Source: Knoellia subterranea KCTC 19937
GTDB lineage: Bacteria > Actinomycetota > Actinomycetes > Actinomycetales > Dermatophilaceae
Length of the DNA stretch: 64,000 nucleotides
Reading direction: 5' to 3'
Assembly (NCBI RefSeq): GCF_000768685.1
Contig: NZ_AVPK01000001.1
Coordinates: 434,001 to 498,000 of the forward strand
In this document: positions 46,160 to 54,230 of the stretch, piece by piece
Position numbering within the stretch: position 1 is the first letter of the stretch
How the letters are laid out: every line of letters begins with the position of its first letter
The notes under the pieces: generated by a model
What the model saw: the letters and a program-made list of their open reading frames with translations, nothing else
The model's database searches: none
Told to the model about the DNA's origin: nothing
Position numbers and translations under genes: made by a program

Positions 46160-46286
46160 GCTCGTGAGTGTGGCAGACCACAGTGGTCGCCTGCTCTCGC
46201 GGGTGACCCATCACTCGAACACAACGACGCCGGTATGCCGGGTGCGCCCCTCCCACACCCGGCTCACCGACCGGCCCGGCCACTTC

Positions 46287-46326
46287 TTGCGCTGCTGGGA
46301 CGCGCGTACGCGTCCCAGCAGCGCAA
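46287..46326. terminator. Hairpin 1 of a paired set: 18-bp stem, CGTA loop
   Basis: Arms 46287-46304 (TTGCGCTGCTGGGACGCG) and 46309-46326 are exact complements around a CGTA loop. It is a diverged copy of the hairpin at 46345-46394, with stem changes matched on both arms. It lies downstream of the single 3-hydroxyacyl-CoA dehydrogenase gene and upstream of the double one, where it probably acts as a terminator or RNA end. Confidence 0.75.
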
Positions 46327-46344
46327 TGAGTCGAGCGTGGTTCC

Positions 46345-46394
46345 ACTTCTTGCGCTGGTGGGACACGCGTACGTGTCCCACCAGCGCAAGAAGT
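46345..46394. terminator. Hairpin 2 of a paired set: 23-bp perfect stem, CGTA loop
   Basis: Arms 46345-46367 and 46372-46394 (ACTTCTTGCGCTGGTGGGACACG and complement) form a perfect 23-bp stem around CGTA. It ends five bases from the stop of the dehydrogenase gene at 46400, the correct place for a 3'-end structure of that gene. Confidence 0.78.
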
Positions 46395-46399
46395 CGGGG

Positions 46400-47569
46400 T
46401 CAGGCGTAGGTGAGGAAGCCCTTGCCGGTCTTGCGACCGAGCTCGCCCTTCTCGACGAGCTGGACCAGGGTCTCGGCCGGGGTCCAGCCCTCGTGGCCGA
46501 ACTCCTGGACGAGCTCACGCTGGATGGCGAGCGACACGTCGAGGCCGACGACGTCGAGCAGGGCGAACGGTCCCATCGGGTAGCCGTAGGTCGAGGTGAC
46601 GGCCTCGTCGACCTGCTCGACCGTGGCCCTGCCCGACTCGACGAGCTTCACGGCGTCGTTGAGGTAGGGGAAGAGCAGCGCGTTGACGATGAAGCCGGAG
46701 CGGTCGGAGCAGCTGACGGCCACCTTGCCGGTCCGGTCGCACAGGTCCTTGACCGTGGCGAGCACGTCGGCAGCAGTGCCGTTCTCACCTGTCGTGCGGA
46801 CGATCTCGACGAGCTTCATGACCGTCGCCGGGTTGAAGAAGTGCATGCCGACGACGTCCTGCGGTCGGCCGGTCTCGGCAGCGAGATCGGTGATCGGCAT
46901 GGAGCTCGTCGTGGTCGCGAGGATCGCGCCGGCCTTGGTGATGCGGTCGAGGTCGCGGAAGAGCTGCTTCTTGAGCTCGAGGTCCTCGGCGATGGCCTCG
47001 ACGACGAGGTCCACGTCGGCGAGCGCCTCGCGCTCGGTCGCGCCGGCGATGCGGGCGAGCGTCGCGTCGGCGTCCTCCTGGGTGGCGCGGCCCTTGTCGA
47101 TGGCGCGTGCGAAGTTCTTGGTGACGAGTGCCGAGACGCCGTCGACCTTCTCCTGCGAGCGGCCGATGACCACGACGTCGAAGCCGTTCTTGGCGAAGAC
47201 CTCGACGATGCCCGAGGCCATCGTGCCGGTGCCGACGACGCCCACGGTCGCGACCGGGCGCAGCGCCACGTCCTCGGTGCCCTTGGCGTCCGTGTCCTCG
47301 GTGCTGTCGAACTCGCGCAGGATCGGGCGCGGCTCGTGCAGCGGGTCGCCGGTGGCCGCGAACTGCGTCTCGAGGGCCGAGATGACGGCGTCGACACCCT
47401 TGGCGTCGATCACCGCGAGGGGGCCCTGGGGCAGGCCACAGCCGAAGCGCATGCCATTGTCGATGTCCTCGCGAGAGGCGTATCCCTCCTCGTGCATGCG
47501 TGCCGCGTGGTTGAGGTACGGCAGGACGAGGCTGTCCGCGATCTGGGCAGGCGAGGAGTTCTCAGTCAT
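46400..47569 (-). CDS. 3-hydroxyacyl-CoA dehydrogenase with truncated first unit
   Basis: 389 residues from ATG 47569. The first 95 residues correspond only to the C-terminal domain of a first dehydrogenase unit (SLVLPYLNHAARMHEEGYAS, FGCGLPQGPLAVIDAKGVDA). A full second unit then follows (VGVVGTGTMASGIVEVFAKN, VVGMHFFNPATVMKLVEIVR, and C-terminal domain to the end). The order of domains matches the neighbouring double enzyme minus its first NAD-binding domain. Only 106 bases separate this start from nucS, so no missing domain is hidden upstream. It likely acts on a different chain length than its neighbour (inference). Confidence 0.9.
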   Translation of the reverse strand: MTENSSPAQIADSLVLPYLNHAARMHEEGYASREDIDNGMRFGCGLPQGPLAVIDAKGVDAVISALETQFAATGDPLHEPRPILREFDSTEDTDAKGTEDVALRPVATVGVVGTGTMASGIVEVFAKNGFDVVVIGRSQEKVDGVSALVTKNFARAIDKGRATQEDADATLARIAGATEREALADVDLVVEAIAEDLELKKQLFRDLDRITKAGAILATTTSSMPITDLAAETGRPQDVVGMHFFNPATVMKLVEIVRTTGENGTAADVLATVKDLCDRTGKVAVSCSDRSGFIVNALLFPYLNDAVKLVESGRATVEQVDEAVTSTYGYPMGPFALLDVVGLDVSLAIQRELVQEFGHEGWTPAETLVQLVEKGELGRKTGKGFLTYA

Positions 47570-47663
47570 GGCGACGAGTGTTCCGGCTTCCGTTACTCCT
47601 GAGTAGGCCTTCGGGGCGTGATGGTCCCCACGCAGTGACGATGGCCACGCCACCCGCCCCCGT

Positions 47664-47669
47664 TAGGGT
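47664..47669 (+). promoter_or_regulatory. -10-like TAGGGT for a leaderless nucS mRNA
   Basis: TAGGGT lies six bases before the GTG start of nucS and there is no ribosome site in between, so transcription probably starts at or next to the start codon. Confidence 0.45.
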
Positions 47670-47675
47670 GTCCCG

Positions 47676-48371
47676 GTGCGAGTGGTGATTGCGAAGTGCA
47701 GCGTCGACTACGACGGTCGGCTCACGGCCCATCTCCCCCTGGCGACCCGCCTGCTCATGGTCAAGGCGGACGGCTCGGTCCTCATCCACTCCGACGGCGG
47801 GTCCTACAAACCGCTCAACTGGATGTCACCGCCGTGCGCCATGGCCGAGGTCGACCCCGAAGAGGCCGAGGCCGACGAGGGCGTCACCGCCGTGTGGGTC
47901 GTCCAGCACGCCAAGTCCGAGGACCGGCTCCGGGTGAAGCTCCACGAGATCCACAGCGACACGAGCCACGACCTCGGTGTCGACCCCGGACTCGTCAAGG
48001 ACGGTGTCGAGGCGCACCTCCAGAAGCTCCTCGCCGAGCACATCACCACCCTCGGCGACGGCTGGACGCTCACCCGCCGCGAATACATGACGCCCATCGG
48101 CCCGGTCGACATCCTCTGCAAGGACGCGTCGGGTGCGACGGTTGCCGTCGAGATCAAGCGACGCGGCGAGATCGACGGCGTCGAGCAGCTCACCCGCTAC
48201 CTCGAGCTCATGAACCGCGACCCCCACCTCGCCCCGGTGACGGGCATCTTCGCCGCGCAGCAGATCAAGCCGCAGGCGCGCACGCTCGCCGAGGACCGCG
48301 GCATACGCTGCGTCGTTCTCGACTACGACGAGCTCAAGGGCATCGACAACAGCGAACACCGCCTGTTCTGA
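47676..48371 (+). CDS. nucS: Endonuclease NucS (EndoMS) for non-canonical mismatch repair
   Basis: 231 residues from GTG 47676. NucS cuts both strands at mismatches and substitutes for the missing MutS-MutL system of actinobacteria. The N-terminal DNA-binding half begins [20 protein letters not shown]; the nuclease half has [17 protein letters not shown] and [20 protein letters not shown], giving the Asp and Glu-x-Lys residues of the RecB-like active site. The C-terminal SEHRLF is the short hydrophobic end used to contact the sliding clamp. Divergent from the dehydrogenase, convergent with the phosphatase gene. Nothing unusual. Confidence 0.95.
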   Translation: MRVVIAKCSVDYDGRLTAHLPLATRLLMVKADGSVLIHSDGGSYKPLNWMSPPCAMAEVDPEEAEADEGVTAVWVVQHAKSEDRLRVKLHEIHSDTSHDLGVDPGLVKDGVEAHLQKLLAEHITTLGDGWTLTRREYMTPIGPVDILCKDASGATVAVEIKRRGEIDGVEQLTRYLELMNRDPHLAPVTGIFAAQQIKPQARTLAEDRGIRCVVLDYDELKGIDNSEHRLF

Positions 48372-48386
48372 CGGGCGCTCGATCCG

Positions 48387-49010
48387 TCACACAACCGAGC
48401 GGTCGGCACTCCCCGGCCAGCACACGACAGTGACGTCGTCCGCGTCGATGCTGATCTCCGCGACGGCGCAGTTGGGCAGGAACCGCTGTGCCGCGAGGTC
48501 ATTGCGCACGTTGCGCCCCATCCGCGGGATCGCGAACGACATGACACCGCCATGGCTGAAGACGAGAATCGTCTCGCCCCGGTGCTGGTCGGAGATCTCC
48601 TCGAGCGCACCCCGGTAGCGCGTCAGGACGTCGGCCCCGCTCTCACCGCCGGGGATGAAGGTGCCGAGGTGGCCGGCCTTCCACGCCTCGAAGACGCCAA
48701 GCAGTTCGGGGTCGTCGTGGTCGCGTCCGGCCAGCGCACCGACGGAGAACTCCTCGAGCCCGTCGATGACGCGGGACTCGACTCCCAGGGCCTCGGCGGC
48801 GATGGTCCCCGACTCGACAGCGCGCTGCAGGCTGCTCGTGTAGACCGCTGCGACATTGCGTGAGCGCAGCGTCGTCGCGAGCTCGCTCACCTGCGCCCTG
48901 CCCTTGTCGGTGAGCCAACCACCGTCGTCGGACAGCACCTTGGCGTGCGGGTAGTCCGCGTCGCCGTGCCGGGCCACGAGCAGGATTGCGGGACAGAACA
49001 GATCGCTCAC
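48387..49010 (-). CDS. Histidine phosphatase family protein
   Basis: 207 residues; GTG 49010 chosen because the fold begins directly after (SDLFCPAILLVARHGDADYP). The catalytic RHG is in VARHGDADYP, the second His in LVFSHGGVMSFA, and the conserved acid in LEEFSVGALAGRDHDDPE. This superfamily removes phosphate from sugars, cofactors or proteins; the substrate cannot be read from sequence. Head-to-head with the acetyltransferase gene at about 140 bases. Confidence 0.88.
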   Translation of the reverse strand: MSDLFCPAILLVARHGDADYPHAKVLSDDGGWLTDKGRAQVSELATTLRSRNVAAVYTSSLQRAVESGTIAAEALGVESRVIDGLEEFSVGALAGRDHDDPELLGVFEAWKAGHLGTFIPGGESGADVLTRYRGALEEISDQHRGETILVFSHGGVMSFAIPRMGRNVRNDLAAQRFLPNCAVAEISIDADDVTVVCWPGSADRSVV

Positions 49011-49150
49011 TCCCCCACCTTGGCACGTGGTCCTGACGGTCCGCAGGTATGCCGGCCGCTCGCCTCCCGTCCCCAACTCGCCAATTCCTCCCCTCCGGCA
49101 CACGACAAACCGGTCGACACCCCGCTGGCGCGACTGGTTGGCTGGCGGAC

Positions 49151-50425
49151 GTGACCGACGACCTCGACTTCGCCACCCTCGACCTCGACGACGAGAGCCC
49201 CGAGGCGCGCGCCCGGGTCCGCGGGTGGGTGGAAGCGATGCACCGGTCCTTCCACCTGTCGAGCCCGACCGAGGAGCACCTCGAGAAGTGGGCCGCCGTT
49301 CAACGCCTCGACCACGCCGTCCAGCGTGGCGCGTGGGAGCGTCCTGCGCTTCCCCTGGCCAGCCCGATCCCCGTCGCGACCTTCGGGTACTTCGACAAGG
49401 TGCTCAACACAGGCTCTTCGATGCTGCCCGTGCGGATGATCTCGGACGTCACCGTCTCCCCCACCCACCGCCGTCGCGGACTGATGCGTCGCCTCATGAC
49501 CGACCATCTCGACGAAGCCGTGCGCGACGGACTCCCGATTGCGGTGCTCACGGCCTCCGAGGGCGCGATCTACCAGCGCTTCGGGTTCGGCGTCGCGACG
49601 ACGGAGCAGTCAGTTCGCATCGACACCTCCGCGAAGTTCCGCCTGCGCCGGCCCGTCGACGACGGCGGACGGATCGTCCTCCTCGAGGTGGGCGAGGCCT
49701 GGGAACTGGTGCGGACGGCATACGGGAAGTTCCACGAGGCGACCAGAGGCAGCCTGGAGCGACCGGCGTTCTATGAGACGTGGCTGCGTGGCTACGACTG
49801 GGATGAGCAGAGCGAGGACCGCGCGCAGCGCCTCGCCGTGCGGCTCGATGCGGACGGCGAGCCCGACGGGTTCGTCGCCTGGAAGGTCAAGGGGGTCAAG
49901 GATGCCTTCGAGGTGCAGGTTGCAGACCTCATCGGCGTGACACCCGAGGCGCGAATCGCGTTGTGGCAGTTCGTCGCCGACATCGACCTCGCCACAGCCG
50001 CCGTCGCCCGCACGCCAAACCTTGATCCCCTGCCGTTGGCTCTCGTGGATCACCGCGTCGTGCAGGTCACCGGGCGCCCGGATCACGTGTGGGTTCGCAT
50101 CCTCGACGTCCCGGCCGCGCTGTCGGCCCGGCCTTGGTTTGCCGACGACGTCCTTCTCGTCCGCGTCCACGACCCACTCGGCCACGCCGACGGCACGTTC
50201 GAGATCGCGGCAGCCGACTGACGCGCGGAGGTGACCACAGCCGATGACGCAGACACGGCCGACGTGGAGCTGGACGTCGAGACGCTCGGGTCGCTCTACC
50301 TCGGCGGGACCGCGGTCGGCGATCTCGTCGACGCCGGCCGCATCACCGGCTCGGCCGACTCACTCGCCCGCTTCTCAGCGCTCACCGACGGCGGCCCCAC
50401 GCCTCGCTGCGCCACCCACTTCTGA
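49151..50425 (+). pseudogene. Eis-like GNAT acetyltransferase split by an in-frame TGA
   Basis: GTG 49151 begins TDDLDFATLDLDDESPEARA. The N-terminal GNAT domain has the acetyl-CoA loop VSPTHRRRGLMRRLMTDHL (about residues 98-116), followed by a second GNAT-like domain and part of the sterol-carrier-like C-terminal domain. A TGA at 50219-50221 stops the frame after FEIAAAD. The same frame then continues to 50425 with ADVELDVETLGSLYLGGTAV and ends CATHF, the usual end of Eis-family proteins, whose C-terminal carboxylate serves as catalytic base. As read, the protein (about 356 residues) lacks its catalytic terminus. One base change would explain it; sequencing error cannot be excluded. Confidence 0.85.
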
Positions 50426-50441
50426 CCCGTCCGCTAGCGAC

Positions 50442-50532
50442 TCAACCTTCCCGCCCGAAGGGGCTTTCTCTCACTTCGCTTGGTCACGGCGATCAAGCGA
50501 AGTGAGAAGAACCCACTTCCGGCGGGAAAGTT
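50442..50532. terminator. Nested inverted repeats between convergent genes
   Basis: Outer arms 50442-50459 and 50515-50532 (18 bp, two mismatches) and perfect inner arms 50468-50481 and 50493-50506 (TCTCACTTCGCTTG and complement). It occupies the gap between the stop of the acetyltransferase remnant (50425) and that of the opposing mutase gene (50560), so a two-way terminator is the natural reading. Confidence 0.7.
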
Positions 50533-50559
50533 GGGACAGACGGTCAGCCGGGGGCGACG

Positions 50560-52650
50560 TCAGGCGGGGGCGGCGGCGGTCAGGCGGGAGTCGCGGATGA
50601 CGTCGACGAAGCGGCCCATGATGTCGTTGAGCCCGAAGTCCTTGGGGGTGAACACCTCGGCCACGCCGATCGACTTGAGTTTCGCCGCGTCGGACTCGGG
50701 GATGATTCCACCGACGATGACCGGGATGTCGCCGGCGCCGGCCTCCTTCAGCCGCTCGAGGACCTCGGGCACGAGCTCCATGTGCGAGCCCGACAGGATC
50801 GAGATGCCGACGAGGTGGACGTCCTCGGAGACCGCCGCAGCGACGATCTGCTCGGGCGTCAGTCGGATGCCCTGGTAGATCACCTCGAAGCCGGCGTCGC
50901 GAGCGCGCACCGCGATCTGCTCGGCGCCGTTGGAGTGTCCGTCGAGGCCGGGCTTGCCGACGAGGACGCGCAGCTTCTCGCCGAGTTCGTCGCCCAGCTC
51001 GGCCACGCGCGTGCGCACGGCGGACAGCTCGGCACCGGCAGCGCCACCCGTGAGGCCCACCGAACCCGTGACACCGGTCGGCGCACGGAACTCACCGAAC
51101 ACCTCACGCAGGGCCTGGGCCCACTCCCCCGTCGTCACCTCGGCGCGAGCACACTCGAGCGAGGCCTCCATGAGGTTCTCATCGGTCGTCGCGACCTCGC
51201 GCAGGCGAGCCAGAGCCGCTGCCGCACGGTCGCGCCGCTCCGGGTCGGCGTCACGGTTTTCGCGCCACTCGCGCACGGCAGCGGCCGCAGCCGCTTCCAC
51301 ACCGGGGTCGACGGTCTGGATGGCCGTGTCGAGGTCGGCGGTGAGCGGGTTGGGCTCGGTCGTCTCGAACTTGTTGACGCCGACGATGATGTCCTCGCCC
51401 GCCTCGATCCGCTGACGGCGCAGGGCGTGCGACGCGACGAGCGCCGACTTCATGTAACCGCTCTCGACCGCGGCGACAGCGCCACCGAGGGACTGGACAC
51501 GGTCGATCTCGGCCTTGGCGCCGGCGACGAGCTCGGCGACCTTGGCCTCGACCACGGTCGAGCCGGCGAAGAGGTCGTCGTACTCCAGCAGGTCCGACTC
51601 GAACGCGAGCACCTGCTGCATGCGCAGCGACCACTGCTGGTCCCACGGACGCGGTAGGCCGAGCGCCTCGTTCCACGCCGGCAGCTGCACGGCGCGCGCG
51701 CGAGCGTCCTTGGACAGCGTGACGGCGAGCATCTCGAGGACGATGCGCTGGACGTTGTTCTCGGGCTGGGCCTCGGTCAGGCCGAGCGAGTTGACCTGGA
51801 CGCCGTAGCGGAAGCGCCGCTGCTTGGCGTCCGTGACGCCGTAGCGCTCACGGGTCAACTCGTCCCACAGCTCGACGAAGGCGCGCATCTTGCACATCTC
51901 CTCGACGAACCGGACACCGGCGTTGACGAAGAACGAGATGCGGGCGACGACCTCGCCGAAGCGCTCCTCGGGCACCTGCCCGGCGTCGCGCACGGCGTCG
52001 AGCACGGCGATCGCCGTGGACATCGCGTAGGCGATCTCCTGCACGGGCGTCGCGCCGGCCTCCTGCAGGTGGTAGCTGCAGATGTTGATCGGGTTCCACT
52101 TGGGGATGTCGGCGACGGTGTAGCTCACCATGTCGGTGATGAGCCGCAGGGAGGGTGCCGGAGCGAAGACGTAGGTCCCGCGCGACAGGTACTCCTTGAT
52201 GATGTCGTTCTGCGTCGTGCCCGCGAGCGCACGGACGACCTCGGCCGGGTCCTCGCCAGCGGCCTGCGCCTGCTCCTCGGCCGCGACCTGGTACATCGCG
52301 AGCAGCCACATGGCCGTCGCGTTGATCGTCATCGAGGTGTTCATCTGCCCGAGCGGGATCTGGTCGAACAGCGCGCGCATGTCACCGATGTGCGAGATCG
52401 GGACGCCCACCTTGCCGACCTCACCGCGCGCGAGGACGTGGTCGGGGTCGTAGCCCGTCTGGGTGGGCAGGTCGAAGGCCACGGACAGGCCCGTCTGGCC
52501 CTTGTCGAGGTTGCGCCGGTAGAGCGCGTTCGACGCAGCGGCACTGGAGTGGCCGGCATACGTGCGCATCACCCACGGGCGGTCGCGCTCCGGACGGGAG
52601 GGAGCGGCGGCGGACGAGGTTGCCGGTGCGGCAGAACGGTCTTCGGGCAT
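50560..52650 (-). CDS. B12-dependent acyl-CoA mutase, ethylmalonyl-CoA mutase (MeaA) type
   Basis: 696 residues from ATG 52650. The N-terminal catalytic barrel has GQTGLSVAFDLPTQTGYDPD, GQMNTSMTINATAMWLLAMY and TQNDIIKEYLSRGTYVFAPA (residues 60-190). The C-terminal cobalamin-binding domain has KPGLDGHSNGAEQIAVRA (base-off His in DGHSNG) and SILSGSHMELVPEVLE. One chain carrying both halves with no GTPase inserted fits Ecm/MeaA rather than fused IcmF. With Ccr, epimerase, MeaB and a cobalamin adenosyltransferase in the same window, ethylmalonyl-CoA to methylsuccinyl-CoA is the likely reaction; methylmalonyl-CoA specificity remains possible. Confidence 0.88.
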   Translation of the reverse strand: MPEDRSAAPATSSAAAPSRPERDRPWVMRTYAGHSSAAASNALYRRNLDKGQTGLSVAFDLPTQTGYDPDHVLARGEVGKVGVPISHIGDMRALFDQIPLGQMNTSMTINATAMWLLAMYQVAAEEQAQAAGEDPAEVVRALAGTTQNDIIKEYLSRGTYVFAPAPSLRLITDMVSYTVADIPKWNPINICSYHLQEAGATPVQEIAYAMSTAIAVLDAVRDAGQVPEERFGEVVARISFFVNAGVRFVEEMCKMRAFVELWDELTRERYGVTDAKQRRFRYGVQVNSLGLTEAQPENNVQRIVLEMLAVTLSKDARARAVQLPAWNEALGLPRPWDQQWSLRMQQVLAFESDLLEYDDLFAGSTVVEAKVAELVAGAKAEIDRVQSLGGAVAAVESGYMKSALVASHALRRQRIEAGEDIIVGVNKFETTEPNPLTADLDTAIQTVDPGVEAAAAAAVREWRENRDADPERRDRAAAALARLREVATTDENLMEASLECARAEVTTGEWAQALREVFGEFRAPTGVTGSVGLTGGAAGAELSAVRTRVAELGDELGEKLRVLVGKPGLDGHSNGAEQIAVRARDAGFEVIYQGIRLTPEQIVAAAVSEDVHLVGISILSGSHMELVPEVLERLKEAGAGDIPVIVGGIIPESDAAKLKSIGVAEVFTPKDFGLNDIMGRFVDVIRDSRLTAAAPA

Positions 52651-52708
52651 GGGTTCAACGCTACGCGGCGCCCACCAGCGCAAACAGGTACTCAGGCGGT
52701 GAGAGTGC

Positions 52709-53758
52709 TCACGCAGCAGCGGCCCGGCGTGCCGGCGAGATGAGGTCGATCAGCCGCTCCACGGGCCCTCGCCCGATCCAGCGCGCCCACGCCCACGCGG
52801 TGACGATGCTCATGACGATGAAGCCGCCGAACACCAGCCAGCCACCCTCCGGGAATCGCGGGATGACGGGCACGAGCAGCGCCACGTGAGCGACGTATAG
52901 CGACAGGGCTACCTGCCCCACGAGAGCCAGCGCGCCCAGCACGGGCCGACCGGAATCGCGTCGCCTCCCAGCGATGTCGGCCGACATGACCAGCCCGTAT
53001 GCCGCGAGCGCCAGTCCGTTCTCCTGCGCCTGATCGGTGAAGTCACCGGAGAAGACGACCGGGTGCCCCACCAGTTCGGCGGCGAAGCTCGCCCACAGCA
53101 GGGCCACACCACCCATGAGGCACCACCACGTGGTCCGCTCGTCATCCAGGCCGCGCCGTGCCAGCACGGCACCGATGAGGAAGAGCGGCAGCAAGGTGAG
53201 GACCCGGTAGTGCGTGGTGGTCACGAGCCACTGGACGAGTGGATTCGCCGCCCACTCCGCGGTCGTGGCGGCACCACCGGCGACTCCTCCAGCCGCAGCC
53301 GTCACCCCCTCGATGACGTACGGCCCGGCCACGAACAGCACGGCTGCGATGCCGAGAAGCCATCGGCTCTCGAGGACGAGCAAGGGAGTCCCGACGATGA
53401 CCAGGAGACCGAGGATGTGCAGGATCACGGCCACCCAGTGATCGAGCTGCTCGAGGCCGACACCCAGCAGGATGAGCGCGGCTCCGCGGACCAGTGCCCG
53501 ACCCACGCCACGCAAGGCCGTCCCCCGCGGGAAGACCAAGCCCGCCGCGACGCCCATGACGAGGGCGAACAGCGGGGAGGCGAGGTCGTTGACCTGAAGC
53601 AGCACGAACGTGGCCGTCTCCGAGAGCCGCGAGCTGATGAACGGCAGGGCGTGCGCGACGACCATCGCGACGACGGCCAGCCCACGCGCCGCGTCCAGAC
53701 CGACGATCCGGCGGGGCGCGACGACCGTCGAGGCGGCGTCCGTTGCGGCTGCTGTCAC
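52709..53758 (-). CDS. Multi-pass membrane acyltransferase-like protein (DUF418/heparan N-acetyltransferase-like)
   Basis: 349 residues from GTG 53758, about nine membrane helices. The opening RIVGLDAARGLAVVAMVVAH and the PLFALVMGVAAGLVFPRGTA segment are typical of the YeiB/DUF1624 group, and RWIGRGPVERLIDLISPARR at the end resembles the DUF418 tail. Related proteins move acetyl groups across the membrane, but activity here is not shown. It starts 19 bases from the stop of the STAS gene on the same strand and may be co-transcribed with it. Confidence 0.78.
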   Translation of the reverse strand: MTAAATDAASTVVAPRRIVGLDAARGLAVVAMVVAHALPFISSRLSETATFVLLQVNDLASPLFALVMGVAAGLVFPRGTALRGVGRALVRGAALILLGVGLEQLDHWVAVILHILGLLVIVGTPLLVLESRWLLGIAAVLFVAGPYVIEGVTAAAGGVAGGAATTAEWAANPLVQWLVTTTHYRVLTLLPLFLIGAVLARRGLDDERTTWWCLMGGVALLWASFAAELVGHPVVFSGDFTDQAQENGLALAAYGLVMSADIAGRRRDSGRPVLGALALVGQVALSLYVAHVALLVPVIPRFPEGGWLVFGGFIVMSIVTAWAWARWIGRGPVERLIDLISPARRAAAA

Positions 53759-53776
53759 AGGAGACAGCGTGACAGG

Positions 53777-54130
53777 TCAGCCGACGGCGGAGGTGACGTT
53801 GGGGTCGCTGGGCCCGACGACGTGCGCGAGGCGGGCCCGGCGCAGCAGCCGATGCGTGCGCGGGTCGGCGTCGACGATGCAGAACGCCCGCGACCCGCGA
53901 CGTGCCCGACGGAGGCACTCGACGATGACACCGAAGCCCGTGGCGTCCCCGATCTCGCACTCGGCGAGGTCGAGGAGGAGGTCGTCGTGGCCGTCATCGA
54001 CGATGCGGTGAAGCACCATCCGCAGGTCCGGCACTGAGTGGAAGTCGAGACGCCCGCGGAGCGCGACGTGATGGCCGGACGAGTCACGGTGCTCGTCCAG
54101 CGTGACGATCGTGTGTCGACGGTGATCCAC
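53777..54130 (-). CDS. STAS domain protein (anti-sigma-factor-antagonist-like)
   Basis: 117 residues; GTG 54130 has a perfect AAGGAGG site. The STAS fold is seen in HVALRGRLDFHSVPDLRMVL and LLLDLAECEIGDATGFGVIV. The usual phosphorylated Ser of SpoIIAA-type antagonists (DSSG) is replaced by Thr in DATG, still phosphorylatable. Such proteins sequester anti-sigma kinases to free stress sigma factors. No kinase or sigma-B-like gene is adjacent. Divergent from the adenosyltransferase across 100 bases. Confidence 0.85.
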   Translation of the reverse strand: MDHRRHTIVTLDEHRDSSGHHVALRGRLDFHSVPDLRMVLHRIVDDGHDDLLLDLAECEIGDATGFGVIVECLRRARRGSRAFCIVDADPRTHRLLRRARLAHVVGPSDPNVTSAVG

Positions 54131-54230
54131 GGTCGCCTCCTTCCGTTGGCGACCATTGAACGTGATGCACCCCACAGACCGGGCATGCTCCGGGTAAAGA
54201 ATCGGCAAAGGTGTCTGGCAGGCTCGGTCC

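Noticed and set aside
44441-47602. Two long plus-strand frames (495 and 552 residues)
   Set aside because: Antisense to the two 3-hydroxyacyl-CoA dehydrogenase genes; His/Arg/Asp-rich shadow composition.
50219-50221. TGA as selenocysteine or programmed read-through
   Set aside because: No selenocysteine insertion hairpin is apparent and Eis-family proteins do not use selenium; a plain nonsense change or error is simpler, though read-through is untested.
50231-50425. Independent 64-residue gene
   Set aside because: It is in the same frame as the acetyltransferase and encodes the conserved Eis C-terminus, so it is the tail of a split gene.
54180-54230. GGGTAA upstream of the adenosyltransferase as a stress-sigma promoter
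   Set aside because: No matching GTTT element at the proper distance on that strand.
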